In this document: positions 53,801 through 62,934 of the stretch, piece after piece
How positions within the stretch are numbered: the first letter of the stretch is position 1
How the letters are laid out: each line of letters starts with the position of its first letter
NCBI GenBank assembly: GCA_951640165.1
Contig: OX621264.1
Coordinates: forward strand, 5,585,001 to 5,649,000
Length of the DNA: 64,000 nucleotides
Origin: Pseudoips prasinana
Lineage: Eukaryota; Arthropoda; Insecta; Lepidoptera; Nolidae
Reading direction: 5' to 3'
Translations under genes and position numbers: made by a program
The notes under the pieces: model-generated
What the model saw: only the letters and a program-made list of their open reading frames with translations
Database searches by the model: none
Told to the model about the DNA's origin: nothing

Positions 53801-56800
53801 CGTTCGTCACAAAGCGGGCAAATAAACGCTTTGCGTTTTTCCACCTAAAAATAATGTCATAAGATATGCTACAAGTAAACGCTTTGCGTTTTTCCACCTA
53901 AAAAGATTGTCATAAGATATGCTACAAGTAAACGCTTTGCGTTTTTCCACCTAAAAAGAATGTCATAAGATATTCTACAAGTAAACGCTTTGCGTTTTTC
54001 CACCTAAAAAGAATGTCATAAGATATGCTACAAGTAAACGCTTTGCGTTTTTCCACCAAAAAAGAATGTCATAAGATATGCTACAAGTAAACGCTTTGCG
54101 TTTTTCCACCTAAAAAGAATTTCATAAGATATGCTACAAGTAAACGCTTTGCGTTTTTCCACCTAAAAAGAATGTCATAAGATATGTTACAAGTAAAAAC
54201 GAAGAGGTGGTTTCACGTTTTCACCAGAGAATGGAGGCGAGCGGAACGAGCGTAGCGTACGCTCGAGTAATATATTTATAACAAGACACTGTCTAGCTGT
54301 GTGTGTGCATGTGTGTGTGTGTCATGTCTCCAAAAACCAATATTGACGGGCCTCTTGGCGTGGTTGGTTTTCACGTCGGAGGTCGTGGGTTCAATTCCCA
54401 CCCGGGACAGATATTTGTGTGCATGAACATGTCTGTTTGTCCTGAGCCTGGGTGAAATCTCTACTATATAAAAATAAGTCGGGTTTTCCTTCCTGACGCT
54501 ATAACTCCAGAACGCACGAACCGATTTCCACGGTTTTGCATTCGTTGGAAAGGTCTCGGGCTCCGTGAGGTTTATAGCAAAGAAAATTTATATAATTTAA
54601 CACGGGTAACACCGCGGGGCACAGCTAGTTATCTATATAAGTATGTATTTACAAAAGAAAAGTTATAATATTTCCATCATAAAACCAGCGCTGCAACTGT
54701 TAATGTTGCAGCTAGTGCTGAGATGGGACTAATTCGGACTCACACAGATAAGAATTAAGGACTTCTGTTTGTGTACATTTATATATATTGTTATTATTAT
54801 CTGTGTCAGTTTACTGAATAAATGGATTTTCTTTCTTCTTTCTTTCTTTCTATATCAGTTATCTGGTTTCCATAATACAAGCTTTGGGATCGGATGGCCG
54901 TGTGTGAATAATGACTCAGGATATTATTATTATTAATACTTATATCATGGTTGAATGTAATCAGTGATTTTAAACGAATTTAGTATTTTGTATGTTTTAA
55001 AATCCTTCGCGAAACAGGGATATATTTCCCAATTGCAGGCGTTGTCTCTTTTATTTCTTATCATATATGAAAAAAAACCGGCCAAGTGCGAGTCGGACTC
55101 GCCCATGAAGGGTTCCGCAGCAGCAAGTATTTCAGTTGATTAAATGAAAGGTAAATTGCGGTTTACGATTTATGCCGCATTAAAAAATACTACTTACTAG
55201 ATTTAGTTCAAATCAATTTTCGTTGTTAGTTTACATGGTAATGTACATCATATATTTTTTTTAGTTTTATCATTCTCTTATTTTAGAAGTTACAGGGGGG
55301 GGGGGGGGACACTCATTTTCCCACTTTGGAAGTGTCTCTCGCGCAAATTATTCAGTTTAGAAAAAAATGATATTAGGAACCTCAATATCATTTTTGACGA
55401 CCTATTATTAAACTATTGATAGTTGTTTCGAGTAGGGGCATGCTTTTTAGGGTTCCGTAGCCAAATGGCAAAAAACGGAACCCTTATAGATTCGTCATGT
55501 CTGTCGCTCTGTCAGTCCGTCCGTATGTCACAGCCACTTTTTTCCGAAACTATAAGAGCTGTACTGTTGAAACTTGGTAAGTAGATGTATTCTGTGAACC
55601 GCATTAAGATTTGGACACAAGAATAGAAAAATAATAGATATTTTAGGGGTTCCCCATACATAGAACTGAAACTCAAAAAAAAATTTTCATCGTACCCATA
55701 CATGTTGGGTATATGTATGGATATAGAAAAAAGTGGAAAAAGTGGCTGTGACATACGGACGGACTGACAGAGCGACAGACATGACGAATCTATAAGGGTT
55801 CCGTTTTTTGCCATTTGGCTACGGAACCCTAAAAAGCATGCCCCTACTCGAAACAACTATCAATAGTTTGATAGTTTTAAAACGATTTATTCATGTACGG
55901 GAACCGAATCGCGAACGCTCAGGACGTAGAAAAATAACATTTATTTTCAGACAAAAATTAGCAAAAAGAATCTTGCGACCGTGACAGGACTCGAACCTGC
56001 AGTCTTCGGATCCGAAGTCCGACGCCTTATCCATTAGGCCACACGGTCATGTACTAATAAGGCGAATACAGAGTACATAATTAATAATGGAGTACTGCGC
56101 TCAATGCCTCTTCCCGGATATTGCTGAATTGCTCGATTAGTTATAATCCAGTAAAAATCATGTGTCCCAGAATGTTAATTCTGGGACACTATTTTCATAC
56201 AGCTATCTGCTCTCAAACTAAGCAGAGCTTGTACTATGGAAACCAGATAACTGATATAGGTACTAGGTACTTTACTTTTGCTGATACATACTTATATAGA
56301 TAACTAGCTGTGCCCCGCGGTTTTACCCGCGTTAAACTTTATAAATTATAGCCTATATGTTAATCCAGGGTGTCAGCTAACTCCATACCAAATATTATTA
56401 AAATCGCTCCAGCCGTTTAGAAGTGAAGAAGTAACAAACATACACACTCACAAACATTCGCTTTTATAATATTAGTGTGATTACACCCAGACGCAGGACA
56501 AACCGACATGTTCATGTACAGAAATATCTGTTCTAGGTGGGAATCAAACCCACGACCTGCGGCGTGAAAGGCAAGCATTTATCAACCACGCCAACCGTGC
56601 TAATGTAACGTCCAGTCAGTCAACTATTCTGTTTATAATATTTTATTTATAACCCATTTTATATCTTAAGAGAAGTAGGGCACAGTGTTCATTCGCTCAA
56701 AGAGCAGCCCTACTGGGGAAGTACCTCCACCTTACAGAAGACTTAATAATAATATTAATAACGTAGTGTTGTGTTTATGCGTGTAAGTAAGGTCGCCAGA

Positions 56801-59800
56801 GCACATCGGAGGGGGGGGGGGGGGGAGGTTTAGCAACACTGGTTTGCTGACTCTTATAAAGGCCGACAACGCACCCGCGACTCCTCTGGTGTTGTGAGTG
56901 TCCATGAGCGGCGGTGATCACTTACATCAGGTGACCCACTTGCTCGTTTGTCGCCCGCTTATGATGTCCTCCCGACCGAATTTCGGCCACGGCGGCCAGT
57001 CTTAATGGAGACTAGCCAATTGCGCAGGACATATTATAGTGCACAAGTGTGTGCGCAAACACAGGGGCACTTTCTATTCCATCACTCTTATGATCCGATG
57101 GGACGCCTAGCGACACGACGGGAAAGAGTTCAGGTACAGGACCGACGGCTTTACGTGCTCTCCGAGGCATTGGGGTATAATACCGCCAACTTCCAGACTT
57201 CGGGCTGATACTGAGAAATTTCTTTTTACGGAAAAATCCCAGAATCACTTTTTGGCCCGACCCGGGATTTGAACCCAGGACCTCATTATTTGCCGTTGAA
57301 CACGCTACCGCTAGACCAACGAGGCCCGCTTATATAAAAACATTGTATGACATAATAGGCTTTCTCATTAACATTTTGGTAAGACCTCCTAAAATAGTTA
57401 AATATCTAGATAGAACTCGAAAATGGGAACTCGATCATAAATTTAATCCAATTAAAACCAGCACTATCAATCGTAGGCGATAGTCTTTATGCTACGGACG
57501 ACACATTGGCAGATCATATTTAGGATTCTCTTCTAACACCCTTTCGGAGGATGCAGCTGTTACCCCATAAGGGTGCCCTCAGGTATTGGGCCCTTAAATT
57601 AAGCTACTGGTTGAGAGTCTTCTGCGCTACCCAACTGCTCGGTGTTTTCAATTCTTCAATTTTATCATCATCGTTATGTCAGTCAAAGTACGTCCACTGC
57701 TGGACGAAAGCCTCCCCAGAAAATGGGGGGATATGCCACGCGTGGCAGACGGGTTGGCGATCGCAGTTTGATGGTCACAGAAACACGCTGCTGCCCGTTC
57801 TCTGGTAGGTATTCCCCCGGTCGATTAGCTATATAGGCAGTAGCTGTCTAGCAAATAACTATCTAGACAGTAACTGTCTAGGCAGTAGCTGTCTAGCAAG
57901 TAGCTGTCTAGCGAGTAGCTGTCTTACGATTAGCTATCTAGACAGTAGCTGTCTAGGCAGTAGCTGTCTAGGCAGTAGCTGTCTAGACAGTAGCTGTCTA
58001 GCGAGTAGCTGTCTAGACAGTAGCTGTCTAGGCAGTAGCTGTCTAGACAGTAGCTGTCTAGGCAGTAGCTGTCTAGACAGTAACTGTCTAGGCAGTAGCT
58101 GTCTAGGCAGTAGCTGTCTAGCAAGTAGCTGTCTAGGCAGTAGCTGTCTAGCAAGTAGCTGTCTAGGCAGTAGCTGTCTAGGCAGTAGCTGTCTAGAAAG
58201 TAGCTGTCTAGACAGTAGCTGTCTAGACAGTAGCTGTCTAGACAGTAGCTGTCTAGACAGTAGCTGTCTAGCAAGTAGCTGTCTAGACAGTAGCTGTCTA
58301 GCAAGTAGCTGTCTAGGCAGTAGCTGTCTAGCAAGTAGCTGTCTAGGCAGTAGCTGTCTAGCAAGTAGCTGTCTAGACAGTAGCTGTCTAGCGAGTAGCT
58401 GTCTAGGCAGTAGCTGTCTAGCAAGTAGCTGTCTAGGCAGTAGCTGTCTAGCAAGTAGCTGTCTAGGTAGTAGCTGTCTAGGCAGTAGCTGTTATGCAAC
58501 TCAGGTATTAGTCCCTTAAATTAAGCTACTGGTTGAGAGTCTTCTGCGCTATCCAACTGCTCGGTGTTTTCAGTTCTTCAATTTTATCATCATCATCATG
58601 ACAGTCAAAGTACGTCCACTGCTGGACGAAAGCCTCCCCAGAAAATGGGGGGATATGCCACGCGTGGCAGACGGGTTGGCGATCGCAGTTTGATGGTCAC
58701 AGAAACACGCTGCTGCCCGTTCTCTGGTAGGTATTCCCCCGGTCGATTAGCTATATAGGCAGTAGCTGTCTAGCAAATAACTATCTAGACAGTAACTGTC
58801 TAGGCAGTAGCTGTCTAGCAAGTAGCTGTCTAGACAGTAGCTGTCTAGACAGTAGCTGTGTAGCAAGTAGCTGTCTAGACAGTAGCTGTCTAGGCAGTAG
58901 CTGTCTAGACAGTAGCTGTCTAGGTAGTAGCTGTCTAGGCAGTAGCTGTCTAGACAGTAGCTGTCTAGCGAGTAGCTGTCTAGACAGTAGCTGTCTAGAC
59001 AGTAGCTGTCTAGGCAGTAGCTGTCTAGACAGTAGCTGTCTAGGCAGTTGCTGTCTAGACAGTAGCTGTCTAGGCAGTAGCTGTCTAGGCAGTAGCTGTC
59101 TAGCAAGTAGCTGTCTAGGCAGTAGCTGTCTAGCAAGTAGCTGTCTAGGCAGTAGCTGTCTAGCAAGTAGCTGTCTAGACAGTAGCTGTCTAGACAGTAG
59201 CTGTCTAGACAGTAGCTGTCTAGCAAGTAGCTGTCTAGGCAGTAGCTGTCTAGCAAGTAGCTGTCTAGGCAGTAGCTGTCTAGACAGTAGCTGTCTAGCA
59301 AGTAGCTGTCTAGGCAGTAGCTGTCTAGCAAGTAGCTGTCTAGGCAGTAGCTGTCTAGCAAGTAGCTGTCTAGACAGTAGCCGTCTAGCGAGTAGCTGTC
59401 TAGGCAGTAGCTGTCTAGCAAGTAGCTGTCTAGGCAGTAGCTGTCTAGCAAGTAGCTGTCTAGGCAGTAGCTGTCTAGCAAGTAGCTGTCTAGGTAGTAG
59501 CTGTCTGGGCAGTAGCTGTTATGCAACTCAGGTATTAGTCCCTTAAATTAAGCTACTGGTTGAGAGTCTTCTGCGCTATCCAACTGCTCGGTGTTTTCAG
59601 TTCTTCAATTTTATCATCATCATCATGTCAGTCAAAGTACGTCCACTGCTGGACAAAAGCCTCCCCAGAAAATGGGGGGGATATGCCACGCGTGGCAGAC
59701 GGGTTGGCGATCGCAGTTTGATGGTCACAGAAACACGCTGCTGCCCGTTCTCTGGTAGGCATTCCCTCGGTCGATTAGCTATATAGGCAGTAGCTGTCTA

Positions 59801-62653
59801 GCAAATAACTATCTAGACAGTAGCTGTTTAGCGAGTAGCTGTTTGACAGTAGCTGTCTAGGCAGTAGCTGTCTGGGCAGTAGCTGTCTAGACAGTAGCTG
59901 TCTAGGCAGTAGCTGTCTAGGCAGTAGCTGTCTAGCAAGTAGCTGTTTAGGCAGTAGCTGTCTAGGCAGTAGCTGTCTAGCAAGTAGCTGTCTAGACAGT
60001 AGCTGTCTAGCAAGTAGCTGTCTAGACAGTAGCTGTCTAGCGAGTAGCTGTCTAGACAGTAGCTATCTAGCGAGTAGCTGTCTAGGCAGTAGCTGTCTAG
60101 CAAGTAGCTGTCTAGCAAGTAACTGTCTAGGCAGTAGCTGTCTAGCCAATGGCTATCTAGTAGGGAAAAAGTAATATGAAAGAAGCCAGGGTCGGCCGCT
60201 AGTGTATTGAAATGTATGTAGTAGCAGTTTACCTCAATGCCATGTGCTTTCCATAGATGCTTGTTCAGGATCTGCTTCTGACTGAAGTCTCGGTTGCACA
60301 CATGACGTTTCTACCTCTGTTTCGTCATACGACGATACGGTTTGCTGACATACGATTAGCAGTCTAGCTGACATACGATTAGCTGTCTGGCTTCTAGCTA
60401 CCTAGGCAGTAGCTGTCATACGATTAGCGGTCTAGCGAGTAGTTATCTAGTCATTATCTACCTAGGCAATAATAATAATATCTAGGGACAATGTCACACA
60501 GATCACCCTAGCCCCAAACTAAGCAAAGCTTGTACTATGGGTACCAGGCGACGATATAAAAAATAAAATAAAAAAATAAAATACACTTTATTGTACACAA
60601 AAAAATAAATGAACATTTAACAATGAAACATTAATTATAATGTACAATGGGCGGTCTTATCGCATAAAGCGATTTGTATGTATGTATGTATTGTAGCAGT
60701 TTACCTCAATTCCATGTGCTTTCCATAGATGCTTGTTCAGGATCTGCTTCTGACTGAAGTCTCGGTTGCACATATGACATTTCTTCCTCTGTTTCGTAAC
60801 GAATTTTGTTGTTTGCTCGTTGCAAAGTTTCACTAGAAATTGTACAATATAATAATATTGCTAACTTTCATAATGACAGTATACAGGGTGGCCGAGAAGT
60901 TGACGTCCAAACGCAAAAGGTCATTGGGCAACTAAGTATGGAACCTATACCCACGGCCTACAGAAAAAAAATAGGTAGTATGTTTAGATAAACGTCTCTA
61001 GTTTACGAATATATATGTCGCATTAACGCAGACAACTAAATCTAAAAAATAAAAAAACAATAATAAGGTTTATTATAACAAGGCTTAGTACATTTTTATT
61101 GGTTTTTTGATAGTAAACATGATTTTAAAAATAAAATAAGTAAAATAAAACAAGTATAAAAGAGTTTTTAAGTTTTATTCGACATGATCAATGTCTACAG
61201 GAATAATTGTATCGTCTAAAAACGCCGCAGGCGCATCAATTTGATATAAAATAGCATGCTATAAAAATATATTCAATAGTCTATAGCACGTTTATAGTTT
61301 ATAGCAGATTTGAACATCACTAACTCTTATAGCGCGCAAACGTTTATTTTGTTTATTTATTTAACAGAATGCTTCACTGGAATTGTTTTATCAATACATT
61401 TATTATCTATTTTTTATTTATCTTTAACATTTTATTCCCATAGTTTAAAAAAAAATAACTATATAAATTTTAATGTAGGTTAATACTTAACAATTTAAAA
61501 CTAATTTTGTTTTTGTAGGAAAACTATCGTTAACTGGGTCAGATTTCGCCCAATGACCTTTAAATACTTTATGATGAGGAGTACCGGAACCACCATGTTC
61601 TACGATTTTGCGTTTTTTGATACCATGAAAATTTATGAGTCCTGAGCTTTCGAATAAATTATAAGTCAGTTCTGCAATGATTAGATAAACCATACTTTTT
61701 AGGGTGTTAGGTTAAACTATGCTAATTAGTTATCACAAAAAAAATACTGAACCAGAAATGTTCAACAGAAAGAGAAAAAAATCTAAAACTGATGTTAGGT
61801 GAAATTTACGAAAAAATCATTAAAAATGTTCTATCTCGAAAACTACGCAAAATCGTAGAACATACTTGGGAGTGATTCGGATAGTCCTCATCTTAAAGTA
61901 TCTGAATTTTGCGTTTGAACGTCAACTCCTCAGCCAGCCTGTTTAAGTGTTTAGTTAACCGAAAAACCCAAGAAACCGAACAATAAATAAATAAATAAAA
62001 ATAGTTTATTTTCATTTTCTTACAATGTGTTTCATGATAATGTCTAACCATTACCATAAACCGCATTGTAAAAAACTTGTAACTATTTTTTATTTAGTTG
62101 CACTTTAATATTACTCAGGGGGCATCCTAACATAGGTAGTTGCTCTGTTGCTCTTTTAAAGAGAAAATTTAATTAAAGTAGGACAAAAAGTAATTTAAAT
62201 TAAGATGTAATAATGAAAGTTAAATAATGAAAGGGGTTAATTTTGAATGTATAATTTGTGTTAATGTGTGTGTGTGTGTGTGTGTGTGTGAGTGTGTGTG
62301 TGTTTGTGTATGCGTGTGTGGGTATAATATAATAACGACAGACTGGTGTCAGAGTTGTTCAAGCCGCCCAGTAGGCCACTAACATAGCTCAACGACCGTA
62401 GCCTAATGTACACAATCGGAACCGGCAGCTTAACGTGTCCTCCGAAGCATGAAGACGCTCAGAAACTAAACCAATTTGACGGTCACCCATCTATGGATTG
62501 ACCTTACTTATAAAGGACAACAAGATTAATGCATACTTACATCCATGTTTCATCCTCAGATGGGTGAAGCAAGCTTTCTTGCTCACATAGATGTTGTCAC
62601 AGAAGTGGCATGGATACTTTCTGTTCTCTGCATCGGATTTACCGCCGTGACAC
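47732..62653 (-). CDS. C2H2 zinc-finger protein, 3' part (8 exons in window)
   Basis: Exons on the minus strand: A 62653-62541, B 60832-60705, C 53844-53709, D 52974-52841, E 51531-51399, F 50712-50221, G 49088-48946, H 47800-47732. All introns are GT-AG and every phase matches, giving 448 codons to the TAG. Five C-x2-C-x12-H-x4-H fingers are visible: CHFC (A), CHMC (B), CPLC (C), CDAC (G) and CQYC split across G/H. D and E together form a different module ([11 protein letters not shown], then [10 protein letters not shown] and [10 protein letters not shown]), resembling a Cys/His domain I recall in arthropod zinc-finger proteins. F is a low-complexity Ser/Thr/Asn linker. Nuclear DNA binding is inferred. 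The 5' part lies beyond 64000. No ortholog is recognised. Confidence 0.85.
47835..48125 (+). mobile_element. SINE family D copy
   Basis: GGCGGTCAGTCTCCATGGAG, CACTGGGGCACTTTCTATTC and CTTCGGGCTGATACTGAGAA. Confidence 0.55.
48165..48350 (+). repeat. Repeat tail fragment
   Basis: GTAAAAGGCGACTAAGGGAT, CGTGCCAACTCGCATGCCAA and TTTGGGGGAGGCCTGCGTTC. Confidence 0.5.
48380..48725 (-). mobile_element. SINE family D, opposite orientation
   Basis: The plus strand begins with the tRNA-like head CCTCGTTGGTCTAGCGGTAG with box GTCCTGGATTCAAAT and runs into the reverse complement of the family D body. It supports the view that the family is transcribed from the tRNA-like end. Confidence 0.6.
48946..49088 (-). 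CDS. Zinc-finger gene exon G
   Basis: Acceptor ATTTCCAG, donor [26 protein letters not shown] continues into a complete finger (FRDHAAVH), then CQYCDH, the first half of the last finger. Confidence 0.85.
49195..49460 (-). mobile_element. RTE-like LINE 3' fragment, decayed
   Basis: CCACTGCTGGACAAAGACTT, TTCGTCTGCGGATCTCAACA and CGGTTCACCTTGA follow the order of the fragments at 42537-42790. Confidence 0.5.
50003..50089. repeat. 40-bp-arm hairpin
   Basis: 50003-50042 (GGGGTGTGCTTCAGTTCC...) is inverted at 50050-50089 with very few mismatches and a 7-nt loop. It is in the intron between zinc-finger exons F and G, and resembles a hairpin precursor. Confidence 0.8.
50221..50712 (-). CDS. Zinc-finger gene exon F (low-complexity linker)
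   Basis: Acceptor TTTTGCAG, donor [26 protein letters not shown], then tandem NERPSTM-type repeats, then repeats around [16 protein letters not shown] (about 21-22 residues). Likely disordered. Phase 1 in and out. The plus-strand ORFs here are shadows. Confidence 0.82.
50870..51130 (-). pseudogene. Decayed duplicate of exon E and flank
   Basis: On the minus strand, 50930-50878 repeats the end of exon E ([14 protein letters not shown]) without a donor. 51000-51085 repeats the intron segment at 51306-51390 (CTGACAGATCA, GTGTGGGTGAGA). A Helitron relic ends between them (about 51174-51293). Confidence 0.65.
51399..51531 (-). CDS. Zinc-finger gene exon E
   Basis: Acceptor ATATCAG, donor [26 protein letters not shown], then [20 protein letters not shown], then VGHG. 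The Cys and clustered His suggest zinc binding. Confidence 0.8.
51720..52615 (-). pseudogene. Five decayed tandem copies of exon D
   Basis: Copies end at about 52488, 52314, 52150, 51977 and 51821 (each marked by ACCTGATACACGT or a one-base variant of it on the plus strand), at a 155-175 bp period. A fragment lies near 51730. The first has an in-frame TAA, the next three have single-base indels, and the last has a TAG. All keep the CAG|GTAC donor. Confidence 0.8.
52628..52816 (+). mobile_element. R1-like LINE 3' end inserted in the exon D array
   Basis: GGCACCGGAGCAGCATATCC, TCAGGCGCCAAGAGAAGTCC, GAATCCGACATACTCACCCG and an A-rich tail (AACAAAAAAAATA). It separates intact exon D from the decayed copies. 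Confidence 0.7.
52841..52974 (-). CDS. Zinc-finger gene exon D (intact copy)
   Basis: Acceptor GTTTCAG, donor GTACCT. It encodes [20 protein letters not shown] and ends [11 protein letters not shown]. Phase 1 in, phase 0 out, matching C and E. It is the only one of six related copies without a frameshift or stop. Confidence 0.8.
53515..53660 (-). mobile_element. 5S-derived SINE fragment
   Basis: CCGACAGCTTAACGTACCCT, GGAAGTACGGAGACGG and ACCCATCTATGGACTGTCC are the reverse complement of the family body. Confidence 0.55.
53709..53844 (-). CDS. Zinc-finger gene exon C
   Basis: Acceptor TTTTAG, donor GTAAGT. VEKRKAF, then the finger [20 protein letters not shown], ending EFRDMD. Phase 0 in, phase 1 out. 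Its first 20 bases and acceptor are the seed of the 53-bp satellite at 53824-54197. Confidence 0.85.
53824..54197. repeat. 53-bp satellite built from an intron/exon boundary (7 copies)
   Basis: AAACGCTTTGCGTTTTTCCA recurs with its C at 53827, 53880, 53933, 53986, 54039, 54092 and 54145 (period exactly 53). Each unit contains the exon C acceptor (TTTTTAG on the minus strand) and the first 20 exon bases. In the fifth unit the acceptor AG is mutated. Confidence 0.92.
54345..54930 (+). mobile_element. SINE family A with a Helitron and a LINE-tail insertion
   Basis: SINE pieces at 54345-54457, 54629-54664 and 54856-54930. A Helitron occupies 54458-54628. A segment ending (TTCT)n occupies about 54665-54855. 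Confidence 0.65.
54458..54628 (+). mobile_element. Non-autonomous Helitron
   Basis: TCTACTATATAAAAATAAG to CGCGGGGCACAGCTAG, inserted at A|TTATCTATATAAG. Close relative of 10860-11028. Confidence 0.7.
55075..55470 (+). mobile_element. 'GGCCAAGTGCGAGTCGG' repeat
   Basis: CCGGCCAAGTGCGAGTCGG, GGGTTCCGCAGCAGCAAG and a poly-G run at 55296-55308, parallel to 8755-9380. Confidence 0.7.
55410..55869. repeat. Long inverted repeat, arms about 135 bp
   Basis: 55410-55544 is inverted at 55736-55869, almost base-perfect (AGTAGGGGCATGCTTTTTAG, GTTCCGTAGCCAAATGGC, ATTCGTCATGTCTGTCGCTC), around a 190-bp loop. The arms carry the end of the GGCCAAGTGCGAG repeat. The minus-strand ORF inside is not a gene. 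Confidence 0.85.
55976..56048 (-). tRNA. tRNA-Arg: tRNA-Arg (anticodon TCG)
   Basis: 73-nt cloverleaf. Acceptor stem GACCGTG/CACGGTC with discriminator G. D arm within GGCCTAATGGATAAGGC. Anticodon stem TCGGA/TCCGA with loop CTTCGGA (anticodon TCG, reads CGA). T arm GCAGG-TTCGAGT-CCTGT. The stems are intact, and a TTTTT terminator follows about 10 nt downstream (minus strand), so it is probably functional. It lies in intron B-C of the zinc-finger gene, same strand. Confidence 0.95.
56200..56605 (-). mobile_element. SINE family A split by a Helitron
   Basis: SINE pieces 56200-56303 and 56481-56605. The B-box is read as GTGGGTTTGATTCCCACC on the minus strand. Confidence 0.7.
56304..56480 (-). 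mobile_element. Non-autonomous Helitron
   Basis: On the minus strand it starts TCACACTAATATTATAAAAG and ends CCGCGGGGCACAGCTAG, again before TTATCTATATAAG. Confidence 0.7.
56755..56965 (+). repeat. Dispersed repeat, uninterrupted copy
   Basis: TAAGGTCGCCAGAGC, a poly-G run at 56811-56826, CAACGCACCCGCGACTCC, ATCAGGTGACCCACTTGCTC. It is the reference for the broken copy at 9480-10502. Confidence 0.65.
56970..57335 (+). mobile_element. SINE family D, full-length-looking
   Basis: CCGACCGAATTTCGGCCACG to the inverted tRNA-like end GGGATTTGAACCCAGGACC, GCTACCGCTAGACCAACGAG. Confidence 0.65.
57572..60165. repeat. Three-unit higher-order minisatellite
   Basis: Each unit is a segment of about 260 bp (starting near TTAAGCTACTGGTTGAGAGT, ending GGTCGATTAGCTATATAGGC) followed by an array of 15-bp repeats AGTAGCTGTCTAGRC (variants GACAG, GGCAG, GCAAG, GCGAG). 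Segments: 57572-57835, 58494-58750, 59515-59778. Arrays: 57836-58493, 58751-59514, 59779-60165. The segment carries a LINE/SINE tail (GCCACGCGTGGCAGACGGGT). The [13 protein letters not shown] minus-strand ORFs are a by-product of a 15-bp unit. Confidence 0.93.
60213..60320 (-). pseudogene. Broken duplicate of zinc-finger exon B
   Basis: It repeats the 3' two-thirds of exon B and the donor GTAAAC. In frame, AGG AAG has become AGG TAG (a stop), and the 5' part is replaced by minisatellite-like sequence. Confidence 0.8.
60478..60660 (-). mobile_element. SINE family B fragment and a LINE 3' tail
   Basis: 60478-60556 matches the 3' end of SINE B. 60560-60675 (TACACTTTATTGTACAC, GGGCGGTCTTATCGC) looks like the 3' tail of a Jockey/CR1-like LINE. 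Confidence 0.5.
60705..60832 (-). CDS. Zinc-finger gene exon B
   Basis: Acceptor TTTCTAG, donor GTAAAC. It encodes [17 protein letters not shown], then a C2H2 finger [12 protein letters not shown]...HLWKAH. A broken duplicate lies at 60213-60320. Confidence 0.85.
60883..61943. mobile_element. TIR element, 'ACAGGGTGGCCGAG' (1.06 kb)
   Basis: 36-bp inverted ends (ACAGGGTGGCCGAGAAGTTG...CAAACGCAAAA) with about five mismatches. No transposase domain; a 68-codon minus-strand ORF (61487-61693) has no recognised motif. It lies in the intron between zinc-finger exons A and B. Confidence 0.7.
62260..62325. repeat. (GT)n microsatellite
   Basis: About 20 GT dinucleotides with a few interruptions. Confidence 0.9.
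62340..62505 (-). mobile_element. 5S-derived SINE, decayed
   Basis: GTGTCAGAGTTGTTCAAGCC, GGCAGCTTAACGTGTCCTCC and GGTCACCCATCTATGGATTG. Confidence 0.6.
62541..62653 (-). CDS. Zinc-finger gene exon A
   Basis: Acceptor GTCCCAG, 113 nt, donor GTAAGT. It encodes [18 protein letters not shown] and a full C2H2 finger ending HLRMKHG. It enters in phase 2 and leaves in phase 1. Confidence 0.8.
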
Positions 62654-62695
62654 CTGGGACGACGGCAAAATAGAAGAATAAGGGACTAGTATAGA

Positions 62696-62880
62696 AGCAC
62701 TGTAGTATCTATAATAGTAAGAACCGGAAGACGCAGTGTGGGCAGGCCCCCTACAAGGTTGACCGACGATCTTGCAAGGGTCGTGGGGAGCCGCTGTATA
62801 TAGGCACCGGTAATTGTGGAGATCCTTGGGGGAGGCCTTTGCCCAGCAGTGGACGTCTTTCGGCTGATATAATGTTGATG
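62696..62880 (+). mobile_element. RTE-like LINE 3' tail
   Basis: GTGTGGGCAGGCCCCCTACA, GTCGTGGGGAGCCGCTG and GGGGGAGGCCTTTGCCCAGC, ending GATATAATGTTGATGA. Confidence 0.65.
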
Positions 62881-62934
62881 ATAGAAGTACTGAAGCAGTA
62901 GTTGCTGTGTGGCTGACAGCAAAGAATATCACCA

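Noticed and set aside
55512..55856. 114-codon minus-strand ORF
   Set aside because: It lies across a palindromic repeat copy and has no family motif.
57836..60165. CRISPR-like array
   Set aside because: Units are contiguous 15-bp variants without unique spacers, in a eukaryotic intron.
57930..60301. Long minus-strand ORFs with LDSY pentapeptide repeats (189, 259 and 157 codons)
   Set aside because: They arise from a 15-bp minisatellite lacking stops in one frame; the codons carry no other signal and lie in an intron. Only the first 26 residues of the last one ([10 protein letters not shown]...) come from the exon B duplicate.
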